A stretch of 64,000 nt of DNA from Dermacentor variabilis (Eukaryota > Arthropoda > Arachnida > Ixodida > Ixodidae), in the NCBI RefSeq assembly GCF_050947875.1, contig NC_134569.1, forward strand, positions 205,400,127 through 205,464,126, in the 5' to 3' direction. The notes below the pieces were generated by a model, which was given only the letters and a program-made list of their open reading frames with translations, had not been told where the DNA came from and did not search any database. This document shows positions 33,172 to 44,323 of the stretch, piece by piece. A program made the position numbers and the translations under genes. Each line of letters begins with the position of its first letter. The first letter of the stretch is position 1.

Positions 33172-34010
33172 CTTCTTTCTTTGTCTTAGGCCCACCCACT
33201 GCTTTTGTCTGCTCTAGCGTAGCCTTCTTGGGCTCGACTTGTCCCATTCCCAATTTGTGCCCCAAAAATTGCACGGCATTGAACCGTAGATCATAATTGC
33301 TTGGCTTTATCGTCAACCCCGCGTCCTTGACTCTCGTTAGTAGCTTTTCCAGGGCCTGAGGATGTTCATCCCACGTATCAGTGGCAACCAGTATGTCGTC
33401 AATATAATGTTCAACATGCGGCACACCATGTCTCCTCAGTCTCGTGAGCACTGCTGTCACTGTCTTTAGATCGAATCGCATATAGTTAAATTGATATAGT
33501 CATTTTGAGAATGAGGAATCTGTCTTTACTTTGGACGCTTCTTCCATAGGAATCTGACAGTATCTTGTAGACAAATCCAGTTTTGAGAAATATCTCTTAT
33601 TCGCAACTCTTGTTACTACGACGTCTATCCTGGGGATTGATTCTGCGTCTGGTTTCAATACGTTGTCCAGACGTCTGAAGTCAACGCATACGTTATTAGA
33701 ATCGACGGCTTTCTTGACCACCACTAATGGCGCGTTATAAGGAGAATTAGCCCTTTCTTTGAGTTGTTGCCTCAACATCTCGTCTATCTCGCTTTCAATC
33801 ACTTATTGCATAGCAAGGGGTAGTGAATATTGCTCTACACGCACTGGTTCCTCTGTTGAACACTGTAGCTCGCACCGCACTACTTCTGTCCACCTGGGGG
33901 GATCTGAAAACGCTTCCTCGAACTTCTGAATCAACCCTCTCAACTTCTCTACTTGTGTTGCCGCTAGGGAATGGTTCAACCAAACTCTCTCTACCGCATG
34001 GTATTATTAT
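33172..34010 (-). pseudogene. Ty3/gypsy reverse transcriptase fragment
   Basis: Read on the minus strand from about 34010. First comes a pre-RT linker (EAFSDPPRWTEVV region), then AMQ.VIESEIDEMLRQQLKE, PYNAPLVVVKKAVDSNNVCV and DFRRLDNVLKPDAESIPRID, then YFSKLDLSTRYCQIPMEEAS. After a deletion and frame change near 33490 it continues HVEHYIDDILVATDTWDEHP (YIDD catalytic box present) and NAVQFLGHKLGMGQVEPKKA. It lacks the RT middle, RNase H and integrase. It may be the pol of the same minus-strand element as the gag at 35150-36990. Confidence 0.8.
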
Positions 34011-34249
34011 CGATATAAGTGTGCACCTCCCCATGCTCCTTCTATTCGGCAATCAACATGCAAACTCTAGTCCTCGCCTCGTTCTTCTTTTTTTCTATCT
34101 GCTTTCTCGTTTCATACTTTTTCAACACGTTGATGTCACTGAGCAAGTGTTGATGGGCGAGGTGGTTATATATGATTACAAGGAAGGCGCCAAATAACAC
34201 AAGGGACGAAGGAAGGCGACACGGGACAACCACGTAGGCGCCTACGGGA

Positions 34250-35045
34250 AGTGACCTATAGCGACTCCAGACCTGCCATCAAAGCCTCCGAACATGGCGT
34301 CGTCTCTGACCAGGCGTTACGTATCCTCCGTAGCGCGGATCCGAGCACTCTCTAGCCTCGCCCAGTCGTATGGTTCCCCGGCCATTTCGGTAGGGTGTGG
34401 GGGATGTGGGTCGGATGTGGGACCCGCCCAACCTCAACGAGATCGCGCACGACGTTGCGTGCGTGCTGAACGATCGTGCAGTCCCCAAGCAACCCAATCT
34501 CGTCGAGCTAGAGGACAATCGGGACGTGCTCATTACGTACAGCGAAATTGCAAGACACTTCTACTTAGGGCGCCGTATCTTTCTGCCACCACACCTCAAA
34601 CCTAACGAGGCCGCAGGCGCTAACACTTCGCTTACTACAGACGCACGTGTATCGAAACCCTGCCAAATTACACGTTTTCTAACCCGACGCGTACCCCAGG
34701 GACACATGCCCCACGTACAGAGACAGGGCGGCACTCTCAAACATGCACTTCGGTGGAGTGTATAAGTGCTCTTCCCGGCTCTGCCTCGGACATGTGGGTG
34801 AAATCCCTCAGAAGCTCACTACTTGCAGACCAGCAATGGTCCATCAGCAGGCCCGCGAAGCGGCAGCCAGGTACTCCCTGTCGATGCCTACGTGCGGGAC
34901 GCCCACCACCACCACCACCACCGCCACCATCATCATCATCATCATGATCATGGTTACGCCCACTGCAGGGCAGACACCCGCTACGCGCTAAGCGCGTCCT
35001 GCAGAACTATAATAAAGGTTTCCAGTTCAGCTCTCCCTGATTAGA
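34250..35045 (+). mobile_element. 3' terminal part of a non-LTR LINE
   Basis: Frame 34397-34765 reads EIARHFYLGRRIFLPPHLKP, then TRFLTRRVPQGHMPHVQRQG. This is the C-terminal region of LINE pol proteins seen in ticks, normally a CCHC-type zinc knuckle, but here the cysteines are lost. It continues through a CAC/CAT-rich run (34905-34955) to AATAAAGGTTT at about 35012. It lies between the two minus-strand gypsy pieces, so it probably inserted into that element. Confidence 0.55.
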
Positions 35046-35149
35046 TAATTCTAATTATTCAAACTCTCAATTATTATAAGTAGATTAGATCATAAGTGTC
35101 TATGAAAAAATTGTAGAGCAACATAACAAACTCCCGATACAGCTTTCTC

Positions 35150-36990
35150 TTCCTCAGTACGTGCTACAGAAGCTTTTCGGATCTTGAAAGAAGCCCGCGA
35201 ATACACGCAAAACTGCCGCACGACTCGCCGCTCGAGGGAGATCGCGTTTATTCGCTGTTGGGGTGGCGCAACGACTTCAGCGTAGCTTAATGGTGTAGCC
35301 GCAGGAAGATGTCACCATTCAGACAAGACCTTGGCGATTTCATGTTCGTTTGAGCGACGCAGCGGAAGTATAAAATTTGTGGCAGGGTGTTCTATATGTG
35401 GCGGTAGCGTGATGGTCATCAAGGAGGGCTGGCCTGGAACCTCCTCCCGTACGAACGCTTTCATTTCTGCAAGCAGCGCTGACTGATCGGAGATGGTAGC
35501 CAAATCAGCAATATGTTCATCACGCGATGAAGGACGACGTGTCATTGAGCGTTGCCTGCGTAGCTCCTCCTAACTTTGGCATAGAGTGACGATGCCAGTC
35601 ATGGACCGAGGATACCTTGTAAGAAGCATGTTCGAAACATTATCCTCTATCCCTTTCTTGACACTGTGGATTTTGTCGGACTCTGACGTCGTCGCATTGA
35701 CTCTCTTACACAAGTCGTGCACAAATTTAATGTAACTCGTAGATGATTCACCCGGTTGCTGTTCAGGTTCTCACGAACGCGATTCTCCACACAGCTTGCA
35801 CACAGCAGGGGCACCCAAACACAGCCATTAAGAAGAAGCTTTAGCTCGGGTGCTCCTATCTAAATACATGTAAAAAGAGAATTCGTTTTTCTCGGCAACC
35901 ACTGCACCAATTTTGACGAGGTTTGTTGTATTTAAAAGAAAAACTTAAAGTCTAGTTACTGTTGGTTTGGAATTTTTGAGTTAGGGCGTCAATCTTTTAA
36001 TAAAAACTGGTGAAAATCCGAAATTTCCAAAAAACAAAACTGCCAAGTTTACAACTCCGTAACGCCTAAAGGAAAAACGATAATACAATTCTGTGAAATG
36101 CATCTAATAGTACATCCAAAGCGGACAAAATTGATATATTACACATGAATCTCAAAAAAATTGGTAACATGGAAATACAGCTTTTGCAGAACCCTTGTAA
36201 ACAACGTAACAAATTCACGTAAGATGTAAAATGACATATCGAATTTGTCCGCTTTCAATGATCTAATGGATGTCGTTCACAGAACCGCGATATCTGTTTT
36301 TGATACAGAGCTATCAATTTTCAAAAATTGTGCTTCTATTTTTTTCAGACGGTCAAATATTTGAAAATCGTTGAACAAAATTCAAGCCCTAAATAGAAAT
36401 TCCGCTTCCAACAGTCACTAGAATTCAATTTTCTCTTTCAAATGCAATAAGTTTCATTAAAATCGGTCCAGGGGTTACTTCATCAAAACGTTTTTTCGTT
36501 TTACATGTATTTGAATAGGCCGCGTCGGAGTTGGGCCCGAGCTAAAGCTTCCTCTTAAAGAGGTCTTGAACAGGAACCACGTCGGAAAATCGGACTCATA
36601 GTTGCTGTGCCACACACTGCCCACACCAGCGACATAGACGAGCATGTTGCTCAGTTTTGCGGGGCCGTCCCATTTCTTGTGTGCGCTTACCCTCTTATAA
36701 GTCGTCAGCGGCTCCTCCACGTAGGCGCCTTCCGCGCCGCTGTAAATGGTAGAGTCCCTCTGGGGGCGAGGCGGGGGGGGGGGGGGGGGTGTGAGGCACG
36801 CCACAGCACATGACTGACTGAGGAGGCGCTTCTTGGGAAGGAGTAGGAGATATTTGCTGGGATGCTCCGTCAGACATGGTTGAGCGTAGTGTACGGAATC
36901 GAAGTTCCAGGATTGACGTTGTAGGCCGAAGCAACCACCACCACTTGCAGAGGTGTTTATTAGCCACCAGTGTTTCTGCCGACCGTCAGG
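35150..36990 (-). pseudogene. Ty3/gypsy gag remnant split by a TTAA MITE
   Basis: The N-terminal part (about 36990-36559, minus) includes EPLTTYKRVSAHKKWDGPAK, then LSNMLVYVAGVGSVWHSNYE and SDFPTWFLFKTSL, a retrotransposon gag domain. The frame is cut at 36558 by the element at 35828-36558. It resumes below 35828 as EQQPGESSTSYIKFVHDLCK, ESDKIHSVKKGIEDNVSNML and LCQS.EELRRQRSMTRRPSS, then a linker DQSALLAEMKAFVREEV. It has several stops. Gene order suggests it is the 5' part of the minus-strand element whose RT lies at 33172-34010. Confidence 0.7.
35828..36558. mobile_element. 731-bp MITE bounded by TTAA
   Basis: The left end reads TTAAGAAGAAGCTTTAGCTC and the right end, reversed, reads TTAAGAGGAAGCTTTAGCTC. 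The TIR similarity extends over about 50-70 bp (both contain TAAATACATGTAAAA-like words). TTAA at each end fits the TTAA target specificity of piggyBac-type elements, but no transposase is present. It interrupts a gag frame. Confidence 0.85.
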
Positions 36991-37348
36991 ACAAAGCACG
37001 GACTCTCAGCACGGGCGGCGTTTCCAGAGAAAAAGCGCTGGAGCAATTGCAGGTGTAGATGTAGATGGCAGCCTTCCGGAAGCTGAAAACTGGATCTTGA
37101 GACGGCGTTTAGGAGGGGGGGGGGAGGATTGGTGTCCTTTAAGCAGCACCTTTTTCGTCAGCACTACGGCATGGACTTTTGAACATGCCGCACCATTAGC
37201 CTGCCGGCCAACGTGCCTACTACGCTATCACCGACCATCAACGACGTTGCTACTATGTGGGCGGTGTTCCTCGTTCAAGCAGCAGAGGCGGCGCGCTTCG
37301 CGTACCGCTTTCTAAGCGTCCATCTGTTCTCACAGGCTGGTTGCTATC

Positions 37349-38280
37349 ATGTCTGCGTATGTATTAGTGCTCTTCGCTCCGCTGCTGCTGCACTTCGCAT
37401 ATCCGAGCATCCTCGAAGTGACAGGCCGTCATGCTTGCAGAAATGATGTGAATGATGACCAGGGCATGGTTTTCTGTGAGTTATCGTTTCATGTCGGCAA
37501 ATTTTCTGGCATCAATGAGACTGCTTTCAAGAACAAGCGGGCATGGAAGTCCTGGATATGTCATATTCGTCAAACTGCAAGCGGAAAACGTACAGCTTCT
37601 TCTCAGGAAAAGAGAGCAGACGCAGAAGTATGACGAAGTTGGCCGATATGGATAGAAAACTCGCATTTCTCCTTGGCTTGCCATCCTAGGTTGATGGCAT
37701 TGAAGAATCTGTACAAATGCTTTCCGACCAATTTTAGACCTCTAAAAATCGCCTAGCTAACCAAGAGAAAGACATCAAAAAGGTAAAGCGAAGGATGACT
37801 CTCATTGAGTGTCACGGCTACAGTCCTATGTTGATGTTCTTTAATCGCGCAGCAGGCGCCTTAATATTGAGATACATGGTGTACCTGAGAGTGATAATGA
37901 AAACTTACACCGCAAATTTAATGACAGAGCAAAAAAAATTAAATTAGGATCCTTAGACAGGAAGCATGTTGTGGCACTTCACAGACTGCCGGCCAAGCCT
38001 GGAAGTACTGGCGACATCATCATGCGCTTTGCGTACCACGAACTGGAAGACAACTGTCATGCAAATAGGAAATCGTTGAGGGAGAGCCAGCATAGTGTGT
38101 ACATCTGTGAAAGCATGACAAATCACTATAGAAAGCCGTTTGCGGTTGTCACAAAGTGGGCAAAGCACCCACAGATCCGGTTTGTATGGTATACAAACGT
38201 TAATGTACTGGTGCGCAGGGCCTCCAGTGATAGGGCGGTCGTGATAAAATGCGAGCAGGTTGATGCCTGCGCAGATTAAT
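37349..38280 (+). pseudogene. LINE ORF1 remnant: PHD-like finger, coiled coil, FP-like domain
   Basis: The N-terminus (37440-37600) reads NDDQGMVFCELSFHVGKFSG then WKSWICHIRQTASGKRTASS, the skeleton of a PHD-type C4HC3 finger with several cysteines lost. A coiled coil follows (VDGIEESVQMLSDQF, NRLANQEKDIKKVKRRMT). The C-terminus (37990-38278) is HRLPAKPGSTGDIIMRFAYH, then NRKSLRESQHSVYICESMT and RFVWYTNVNVLVRRASSDRA, like the FP-like domain of tick LINE ORF1 proteins. Frameshifts and stops separate the parts. Confidence 0.65.
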
Positions 38281-38394
38281 ACCTGAGTTAATAAACAGCA
38301 CCTTTTCGCCAGCCATTGGATATTTTCGGACACCATGGTACACTTAGGTCACGTTGCTAAGGATGAATGGTTTGATTTCCTCCGCACTCGCAGA

Positions 38395-39095
38395 ATGGGA
38401 TTAAATTGCTCACACATGATTGTACAGTCCGTAAACAATCAAATAAAAAAATTGAAAGCCTTTTGATGATATAAATGGATGATGTAATTTGACAATGCTA
38501 AGCGACACCTGGTATACTAATAGGGTTATTATGTTTAAGCTTCCCAAAAAGCAAATATTTTATTCGGACAGGTCAGGCAGAGGTGGAGGGGGCGTGTCGT
38601 TATTAGTTGAATTTTGCTGCATTGCTAGTGACTATGAAATGTTGCGTGTTGATACCCATGGAATTTTTGCTGTGTGCTATCGTTCACCTGATGGTAATCT
38701 GTCCCCGTTTTTAACATTTTTTGATAATTTTCTCACTACGGTGAGCGAGAGCAGGCAAAGTGTAATTTTGGGGCGAGACTGAAACGTTAATATGAGGCTG
38801 AAAACGCCTAAGAAAATGAGTTTTGAAGGTGTAATTACTTATACTGGATGTGGTAATATTATCGAATTAGTGACTAGAATTACTTCAACATTTCAGGCTA
38901 TCCTTGACCTTTTTGTGATGAATTAGGACGTTTAATGCACTACAGGTTGTGTTTTAAGTAGTTCAATAGGGGATCATATGCACATTTGTTTCAATGTTAA
39001 CATCGCATGCACTGGTCGTAATTTTATTGCAAAGGGTGTCAATTTCCAATCAATAACTCAAAATTCTTTAGAAATGTTTCATACGGAACTTAAGC
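38395..39095 (+). pseudogene. LINE ORF2 endonuclease remnant
   Basis: MLSDTWYTNRVIMFKLPKKQ, RGGGGVSLLVEF, FAVCYRSPDGNLSPFLTFFD and SVILGRD.NVNM are the ordered endonuclease motifs (D/ETW, CYR.P, G.D.N). A stop has replaced the Phe of GDFN. It ends at the TIR insertion. Confidence 0.75.
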
Positions 39096-39096
39096 A

Positions 39097-40252
39097 GGGA
39101 CCATATAACGTAAAACTATTCCAATCTCTTTTTATTCCAGTGCCCTGAGGTAAAATTTACGTAACCACCAACGCAAGCATCGGGCGGTAACCTGCAGCGT
39201 TGTTTGAAAAGCCCAATCAAACGCGTTTATTTTTTATAGGATGGCGTTTTCTATTGCTTTCAAAACGAATAGCATTGCTTACATTGAGCAGCTTTTTCTT
39301 ATCTAATTGGCTGAGAAGACGGGGGAACACGTTGAAAGGAAGAGAGTTTCGATGGGGCCGTGCCAGCACAGTGAAAGTAGATAGCCGTATGAGGAGGGTT
39401 GTGCCGGCCTCTGCGATTGGTACGCTTTCCGTTACTTAGCTTGCGGTGGCTGGTCGAAAATCGTGGTGATGTGCAACGGAGGGACAAAAATGTGCAACGG
39501 AGGGACGATGGGGCCGTGCCAGCACAGTGAAAGTAGATAGCCGTATGAGGAGGGTTGTGCCGGCCTCTGCGATTGGTACGCTTTCCGTTACTTAGCTTGC
39601 GGTGGCTGGTCGAAAATCGTGGTGATGTGCAACGGAGGGACAAAAATGTCGCTAAAACAGATCTTTAGCAAAAAAGAGTTGGCAGAGCGATGTCGTATAC
39701 ATGCCGAAAAGTCTCAATAACTTCATACTGCCACGCAAGATCGTGTATTAGACGCAAATAAATCCACGCTCCCCGGCAGCTACGAGTAGCCAGTGCCACA
39801 GCGATCGGCGGCAGCCATGTTCTATACATTTTCGAACGGGGCAGTCTCCGGCTATTCAGAAAAGCTTTCACTTTTGTTCGGCATGTTAATGCATCTTTAA
39901 CGCGTACACGCCACTTTGACGGCGGTGAGTTTTCGTCGTTTTGTGACGTCGCGTGACGCACAGGTAAAGTGGGCGTAGCTGAAAAGCGTTCGACCAATAG
40001 CAGTAGTTCAAACGAAGCCTTATTCGCTAATGGCAAAATGCGTCAAACCAGAAATTATTTTTCTTTCGTTCGGTCAAATCATGCATAATCAGTGTGCACA
40101 TATCATAATAAATGGGGCGTTTTCGCAGTTTTCTTGAGGTCGCGTGACATACAAGTGCAGTGGATGGTGACTCGAAAGTTTTTTTGACCAGTCATGGAGG
40201 ACTGATTGCAAAATTCGAATGAAAAAATTGGAACAGCTTTACGTTAAGCGCC
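39097..40252 (-). mobile_element. TIR element nested in a LINE ORF2
   Basis: The left end reads GGGACCATATAACGTAAAAC then TATTCCAATC. The right end, reversed, reads GGGGCGCTTAACGTAAAGCT then GTTCCAATT, so the termini are inverted repeats. The interior from 39144 matches the element at 7157-8111 in reverse. A second end-like sequence (GTGCCCTGAGGTAAAATTTA) at about 39141 lies only 44 nt inside the left terminus, suggesting a composite or rearranged copy. No transposase. Confidence 0.6.
39351..39650. repeat. tandem duplication, period 156 bp
   Basis: GATGGGGCCGTGCCAGCACA starts at 39351 and again at 39507. The copies are essentially identical, so the duplication is recent. Within it, GTGCAACGGAGGGACAAAAA is repeated on a smaller scale. 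Confidence 0.9.
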
Positions 40253-40559
40253 CCAGGAGTGCTGGAACGAAATTTTTCTTGAAGCTGATGCTAAGGTAGC
40301 TTATAAAATCATGGAGAAATTTGTTGTAATGTACAGAAATCACATCGTTTCTCAGGAAACGATGCGCCACAGGACCATTCGAAGGTCGCGGCTAACTAAA
40401 CATTTATTAAGAAAAATTAAAAAGCAAGAAACTCTTTGCCAGTTTCATCAAGACGCGAGAAACTGTGCACTTGAAAGAATTTAAGGTTTTCCATAATGAA
40501 GTGTCTAAAGAAATAAAGAGAACAAATAATTCATATTTTTTGCAACAAGTTCTTATTCG

Positions 40560-41320
40560 GTGGAGGAAACAGTGGTAAAATATGGAAGAATATAACTGCT
40601 ATTTCCTCAGAGGCTCAGTACGATTTCCAAAAAAACCTGTCAACGGAGCTTTGCACTTCTTGGCCAAAAAGAATTCATCCTCCTTAACTTTGAACTCAAT
40701 CTTCTGACCATTGACATATATACTTGTAGACTTCATCCTTGCTTCGGATTTGATTAATCACCATATATCAGTTCAAGAACTTGAAACATACAGTATAAGA
40801 GGCCTCGCACTAGAAATTTTGAAGTAATGCCTCACAAACAGGGAAGTTTGTGTTATTAGCAATAGTCACATTTGAAGGAAATAGTTTCAGGCGTTTCTCA
40901 AGGGAGCATACTCGGCCCGTTGCTCTTAAACCTCTAAGTGAATAACGCTGCATATATCCATGAAGAGGCAAAGCTCATAATGTACGCTGACGACCATAGC
41001 ATATTTATATGCTCCGTTTGTCCCAAGGAGTTAGTTCGCCAACCATATGTATGTCTCCGAAAGCTTATAACATGGTCCATGCAGAACTTCATCGAAGTTA
41101 ATGTCACCAAAACAAAAGCCGTTATTTTCCACACTAGAGGTACGTATATTCCATCAGAAATAAGAGTAACATTCAATGCACCACGGATTGAAATAGCTAG
41201 TACTATTAGAGTCTTGGCGTATATTTTTCTTGCCATCTATTGTGGGATGAGCAAGTTAACTTCCTCGCTCACAAAGTTATCCGCACTTTAGGCCTATCAA
41301 GTCCAAATAGTTATACTTTT
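40560..41320 (+). pseudogene. LINE ORF2 reverse transcriptase remnant
   Basis: Pieces in several frames read SSLTLNSIF, DFILASDLINHHISVQELET (from a FSKAFD..HHLL-type block), LTNREVCVISNSHI and AKLIMYADDHSIFI (YADD catalytic box at 40980). NFIEVNVTKTKAVIFHTRG follows. It has frameshifts before 40920 but is open from 40938 to 41291. Confidence 0.7.
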
Positions 41321-41329
41321 TCTGTAATT

Positions 41330-42740
41330 GCATCATTCGCCTTCTATTTGGAGGCGAGGACTTACGGAGTTGCCGTCTGTCGGAAGCGCCTCCCTTGCGT
41401 AGTATGAGAGATCAGGCGGCGCGGCGCGCTCCTCGTAGGTTTGGCTTAGGTAGCTTAATAAAAACACAACGCTGAAGCCCTCCTGTACATTTCTGTCATT
41501 ACTCTCGAAACAAGGGGACTTCATTACTGTCGAAATATTAATCTTGGGCAGACTGAAAGCATAGGATCGTTTACAGACGCTATCTCTTTACCGAATACGT
41601 ACAGTGAAAGCCATTGCGCGCGGTCGCCGCGATGGAGTCTCCCAAACCAGCTTCTTGCCTGAAAGGTCGGCAGTCGCTGAGCACAAACGATGGGAAAAAT
41701 GTTCCAATAGTGGGTGGTCTGTATAACCAAATGGCGCATAATATAGCGAAGCCTCAATGCATGCAGCGATCGCACGGGTTCGCGGCGACCGACTGCGTGT
41801 CTGCATGGAAGTCAGCGCACAATGTTTTGCTTTCACTAAGAGCGTGTTGTCGCACAGTGCCAGGAGCCTTCGACCGCGGAATATGAGCATTTGACAGTAC
41901 ACAAGCAACGATTGTTGCGTGGACGCTATCAGACCTGTTTAAAAGTAATTTCGTTATGGAGACATTAACGCCTACGGCGACTGTGATGTGCCGTCACGAC
42001 GATTCGATATTCTTTTTTCTTCTTAATTCTTGGACGTTTGAATATTATTTCTAAAGTTGCGTCATACTGTATGCAGTCAGCGGGCGATTTCGCGCTGCTT
42101 CTTTTTCGTAATCCAGAGCGTTCATTCATAACACAAACATGACCATATGCCATGTCTTTATTTAATGTGCTTCTTACCGCTCCCTTTCCATTCCTGCGGT
42201 TTTGCCAGAGTCTAGCATGAACAAGTTCATAGACCAAACCATCGTGACATTAGCCCAGCAGGGAGCGCGGGCGAACGTCTAAGTGCGCGTTTTCTGCTAC
42301 TCACCGAACATCGCAGTCCCGGCGCCGTAGCAGAAATATTCCTCCCGTCTGTGCTTGCTGCATACCCGAGTTGTAGCCGATGGCTGTTTGCCGGTTCTAA
42401 GTTTCGCGAGCCAAGCGTCACACAGCTTCTTGTCCTGGGGCTACGTGTGAATAAGGCAATATCCGGGCTCCGTTGCGTACGTCCGGCACTGCGGCACCTA
42501 GCAGTAGCCTATATGCTGCACGCCTCCAAAGGCAGCCACTACCTATTATATTGATTTCAAATGTTGCCAAGCAGACACCCAAGGCGGGTGTCTGCTTGAC
42601 ACCCGCCTTGGGTGTCACCCAAGCACCACTTAATCAGAACTGCAGCGCAACACAGAAATGTGTAATGTTTCTCGCTCCCGAATCATGGCAATCAGTGTCA
42701 CCTACCAAAACTTCTGAATAGTTTCCACGATAGGGGCACA
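41330..42740. mobile_element. non-coding repeat block, probably a DNA-element derivative
   Basis: GC-richer than its surroundings. It has no frame with a recognisable domain in about 1.4 kb. The stretch GGTTTTGCCAGAGTCTAGCA then TGAACAAGTTCATAGACCA looks like a repeat familiar from tick sequence. The boundaries and class are uncertain. Confidence 0.3.
42571..42616. repeat. alternative-fold hairpin
   Basis: Perfect 19-nt arms GACACCCAAGGCGGGTGTC (42574-42592) and its reverse complement (42598-42616) are separated by TGCTT. The left arm alone can form a second hairpin, GCAGACACCC with GGGTGTCTGC (42571-42580 with 42586-42595, loop AAGGC). Confidence 0.9.
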
Positions 42741-43124
42741 GAAACTAGCAACCTAGCTCCATCGGAATTCCAATTACTGATGAATAGTCACCCGTAGCCG
42801 GTATCTTCCGCCACTCACTGACACATTTTAACAGTGCATTAAGGTGACCATATATTTGATGTATTTCTGAAATGTTTGACTTTGAAGCAGCAATAGCATC
42901 TTCATGTGTGCATTATATACATTTATTTTCATTGTATTTCAATCCATATTGAACTGTTACTCTCTCAAAATGCTCCAAAACTATTTCCGTAATATTTGAT
43001 TTTGACGCTACGAGATTATCTTGAAGCTTGCATTACATATATTTCTCTTTTCTCTGTGTTATAATTCATATTGCACACTTTATATTTGTTGCCCTGTGAA
43101 ATCGCTCCATAATTACGTAACCAT
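42741..43124. other. no recognised feature
   Basis: AT-rich. Contains two similar blocks about 115 bp apart: TTGACTTTGAAGCAGCAATAGCATCTT-like (42880) and TTGATTTTGACGCTACGAGATTATCTT-like (42998). Each is followed by GTGTGCATTATATACATTTA or CTTGCATTACATATATTTC, so an old tandem repeat is possible. Confidence 0.4.
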
Positions 43125-43260
43125 GTGCGTATGCCTCTTATTGCTGCTGCTTTTGCGGGGTCGAGGGCTCCTCAAGTTGCTCGCATGCAGCCTTTACCTC
43201 GACCTATTCCATCCAAGAGAATGGCAAATAAATATAAAGAGAGAAAGAAGAGAGAAGTAA
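43125..43260 (+). mobile_element. possible LINE 3' UTR end
   Basis: CGGGGTCGAGGGCTCCTCAA followed by a C-rich segment and GGCAAATAAATATAAAG resembles the 3' terminus of tick LINEs. It may be the end of the element at 37130-41320, cut off by the block at 41330-42740. Confidence 0.35.
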
Positions 43261-43498
43261 AGAAAGAAAGCTCCTTGTGGTCTACTGGTGCATACCCACT
43301 CTGGAGGATTGGCCAAGTAACGGGTAGGTTATATTCAAGTCATTTTTATAATATGTAAGCTATAATCGAGAGATAGAGATTGTAGAGCGTGCACCATTTT
43401 CTGAAGCTGAAAATTCTACCATGACCATAAAGCAAAAGATATCAAGTGCAATTTTGCTGAAAGAAAAAGGAGGCTAAAAATTTTTGTATCTCATTGAT

Positions 43499-43944
43499 AC
43501 TGCAATAAACCTTGCAAGGCAACGCTAACGTTCCCGTCGCTATGCCCAAGTGGAGAGGCACCGAAAGGTCATACATTTTGGGCAGTTAAATCTGATCCAA
43601 GAAAGCGGAGTGGTCTTTCTAAGGCTTCGTTTTCTTATGCTAATATATCGTCGACAAGAAATAAAACAAAAAGTTCTATGGTATCATCTTCCCACACGTA
43701 TGACAAATCCGTGAGGGCGCCACACCAGCCGTGTATAAATAAAAATCCAAAGAAAGTATGCAACAGCAAAGCCTACCCTAAATTTACTTCAAGTTTTCTC
43801 GATTGGCATACAGTGCTATTCGAGCGGTACAATGAGTGTTTAAAATCCGAGGAAATTATTATAGATGGTACAGAGAATTCTCGCAACATCATTTGCCTCC
43901 GAAATCTTGCAGCTCTGATCAAGGCTGATGTAGGGAGAATATGA
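43499..43944 (+). other. unrecognised open frame of about 148 codons
   Basis: Open from just after a TGA near 43497 to TGA at 43944. The first half is Ser/Lys-rich (KRSGLSKASFSYAN, STRNKTKSSMVSSS). The second half is more globular (SFLDWHTVLFERYNECLKSE, then EEIIIDGTENSRNIICLRNL). I do not recognise a family. It lacks a promoter or intron context and lies among transposon debris, so a transposon ORF remnant is more likely than a host gene. Confidence 0.3.
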
Positions 43945-44323
43945 ATAGCCGGGCGAGCTATCGAAGCTTTCGCCACTGAAGCAGCCGTTGCGTTTAGAAC
44001 TAGGCCTGTATTCGCAGGTACCCGGGCTAAATGAATAGTAATTAAGTGTTGAGGTACTAAGGATTTACATACTCGCAGAACCTGAGATTCATTAGGTGCT
44101 GTAAGTACACACACACAATAATCAGTAACAATGACCACATAAGCTCCAAAGCTTCCGGGCTTAATTTACGAAGGACCAGTGCGACGGCTAAAAATTTCTG
44201 CAAGAAATATTGGTACAAAGTCTGTAAGGCTACGGGAAAATGCCCATTCGAGAATAGGGCTGAATATACCAATACCGCATTTTTTCTTCGTTCCACGTGG
44301 CATCAGTCGTTATCACTATTAGT

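Larger units (their letters stand above)
37130..41320 (+). mobile_element. LINE with ORF1 and ORF2, interrupted by a TIR element
   Basis: The order is a 5' region, ORF1 remnant (37349-38280), ORF2 endonuclease (38395-39095), inserted TIR element (39097-40252), and ORF2 continuation with RT (40260-41320). Bases before and after the TIR element continue the same ORF2 (a FHTELKQGP region before; EADAKVAYKIMEKFV, then KIKKQETLCQFHQDARN after). The 5' boundary is approximate. Confidence 0.7.

Noticed and set aside
34899..34960. His-rich stretch (CAC/CAT run) as a metal-binding protein
   Set aside because: It is a trinucleotide microsatellite at the 3' end of a LINE fragment, downstream of the pol-like frame.
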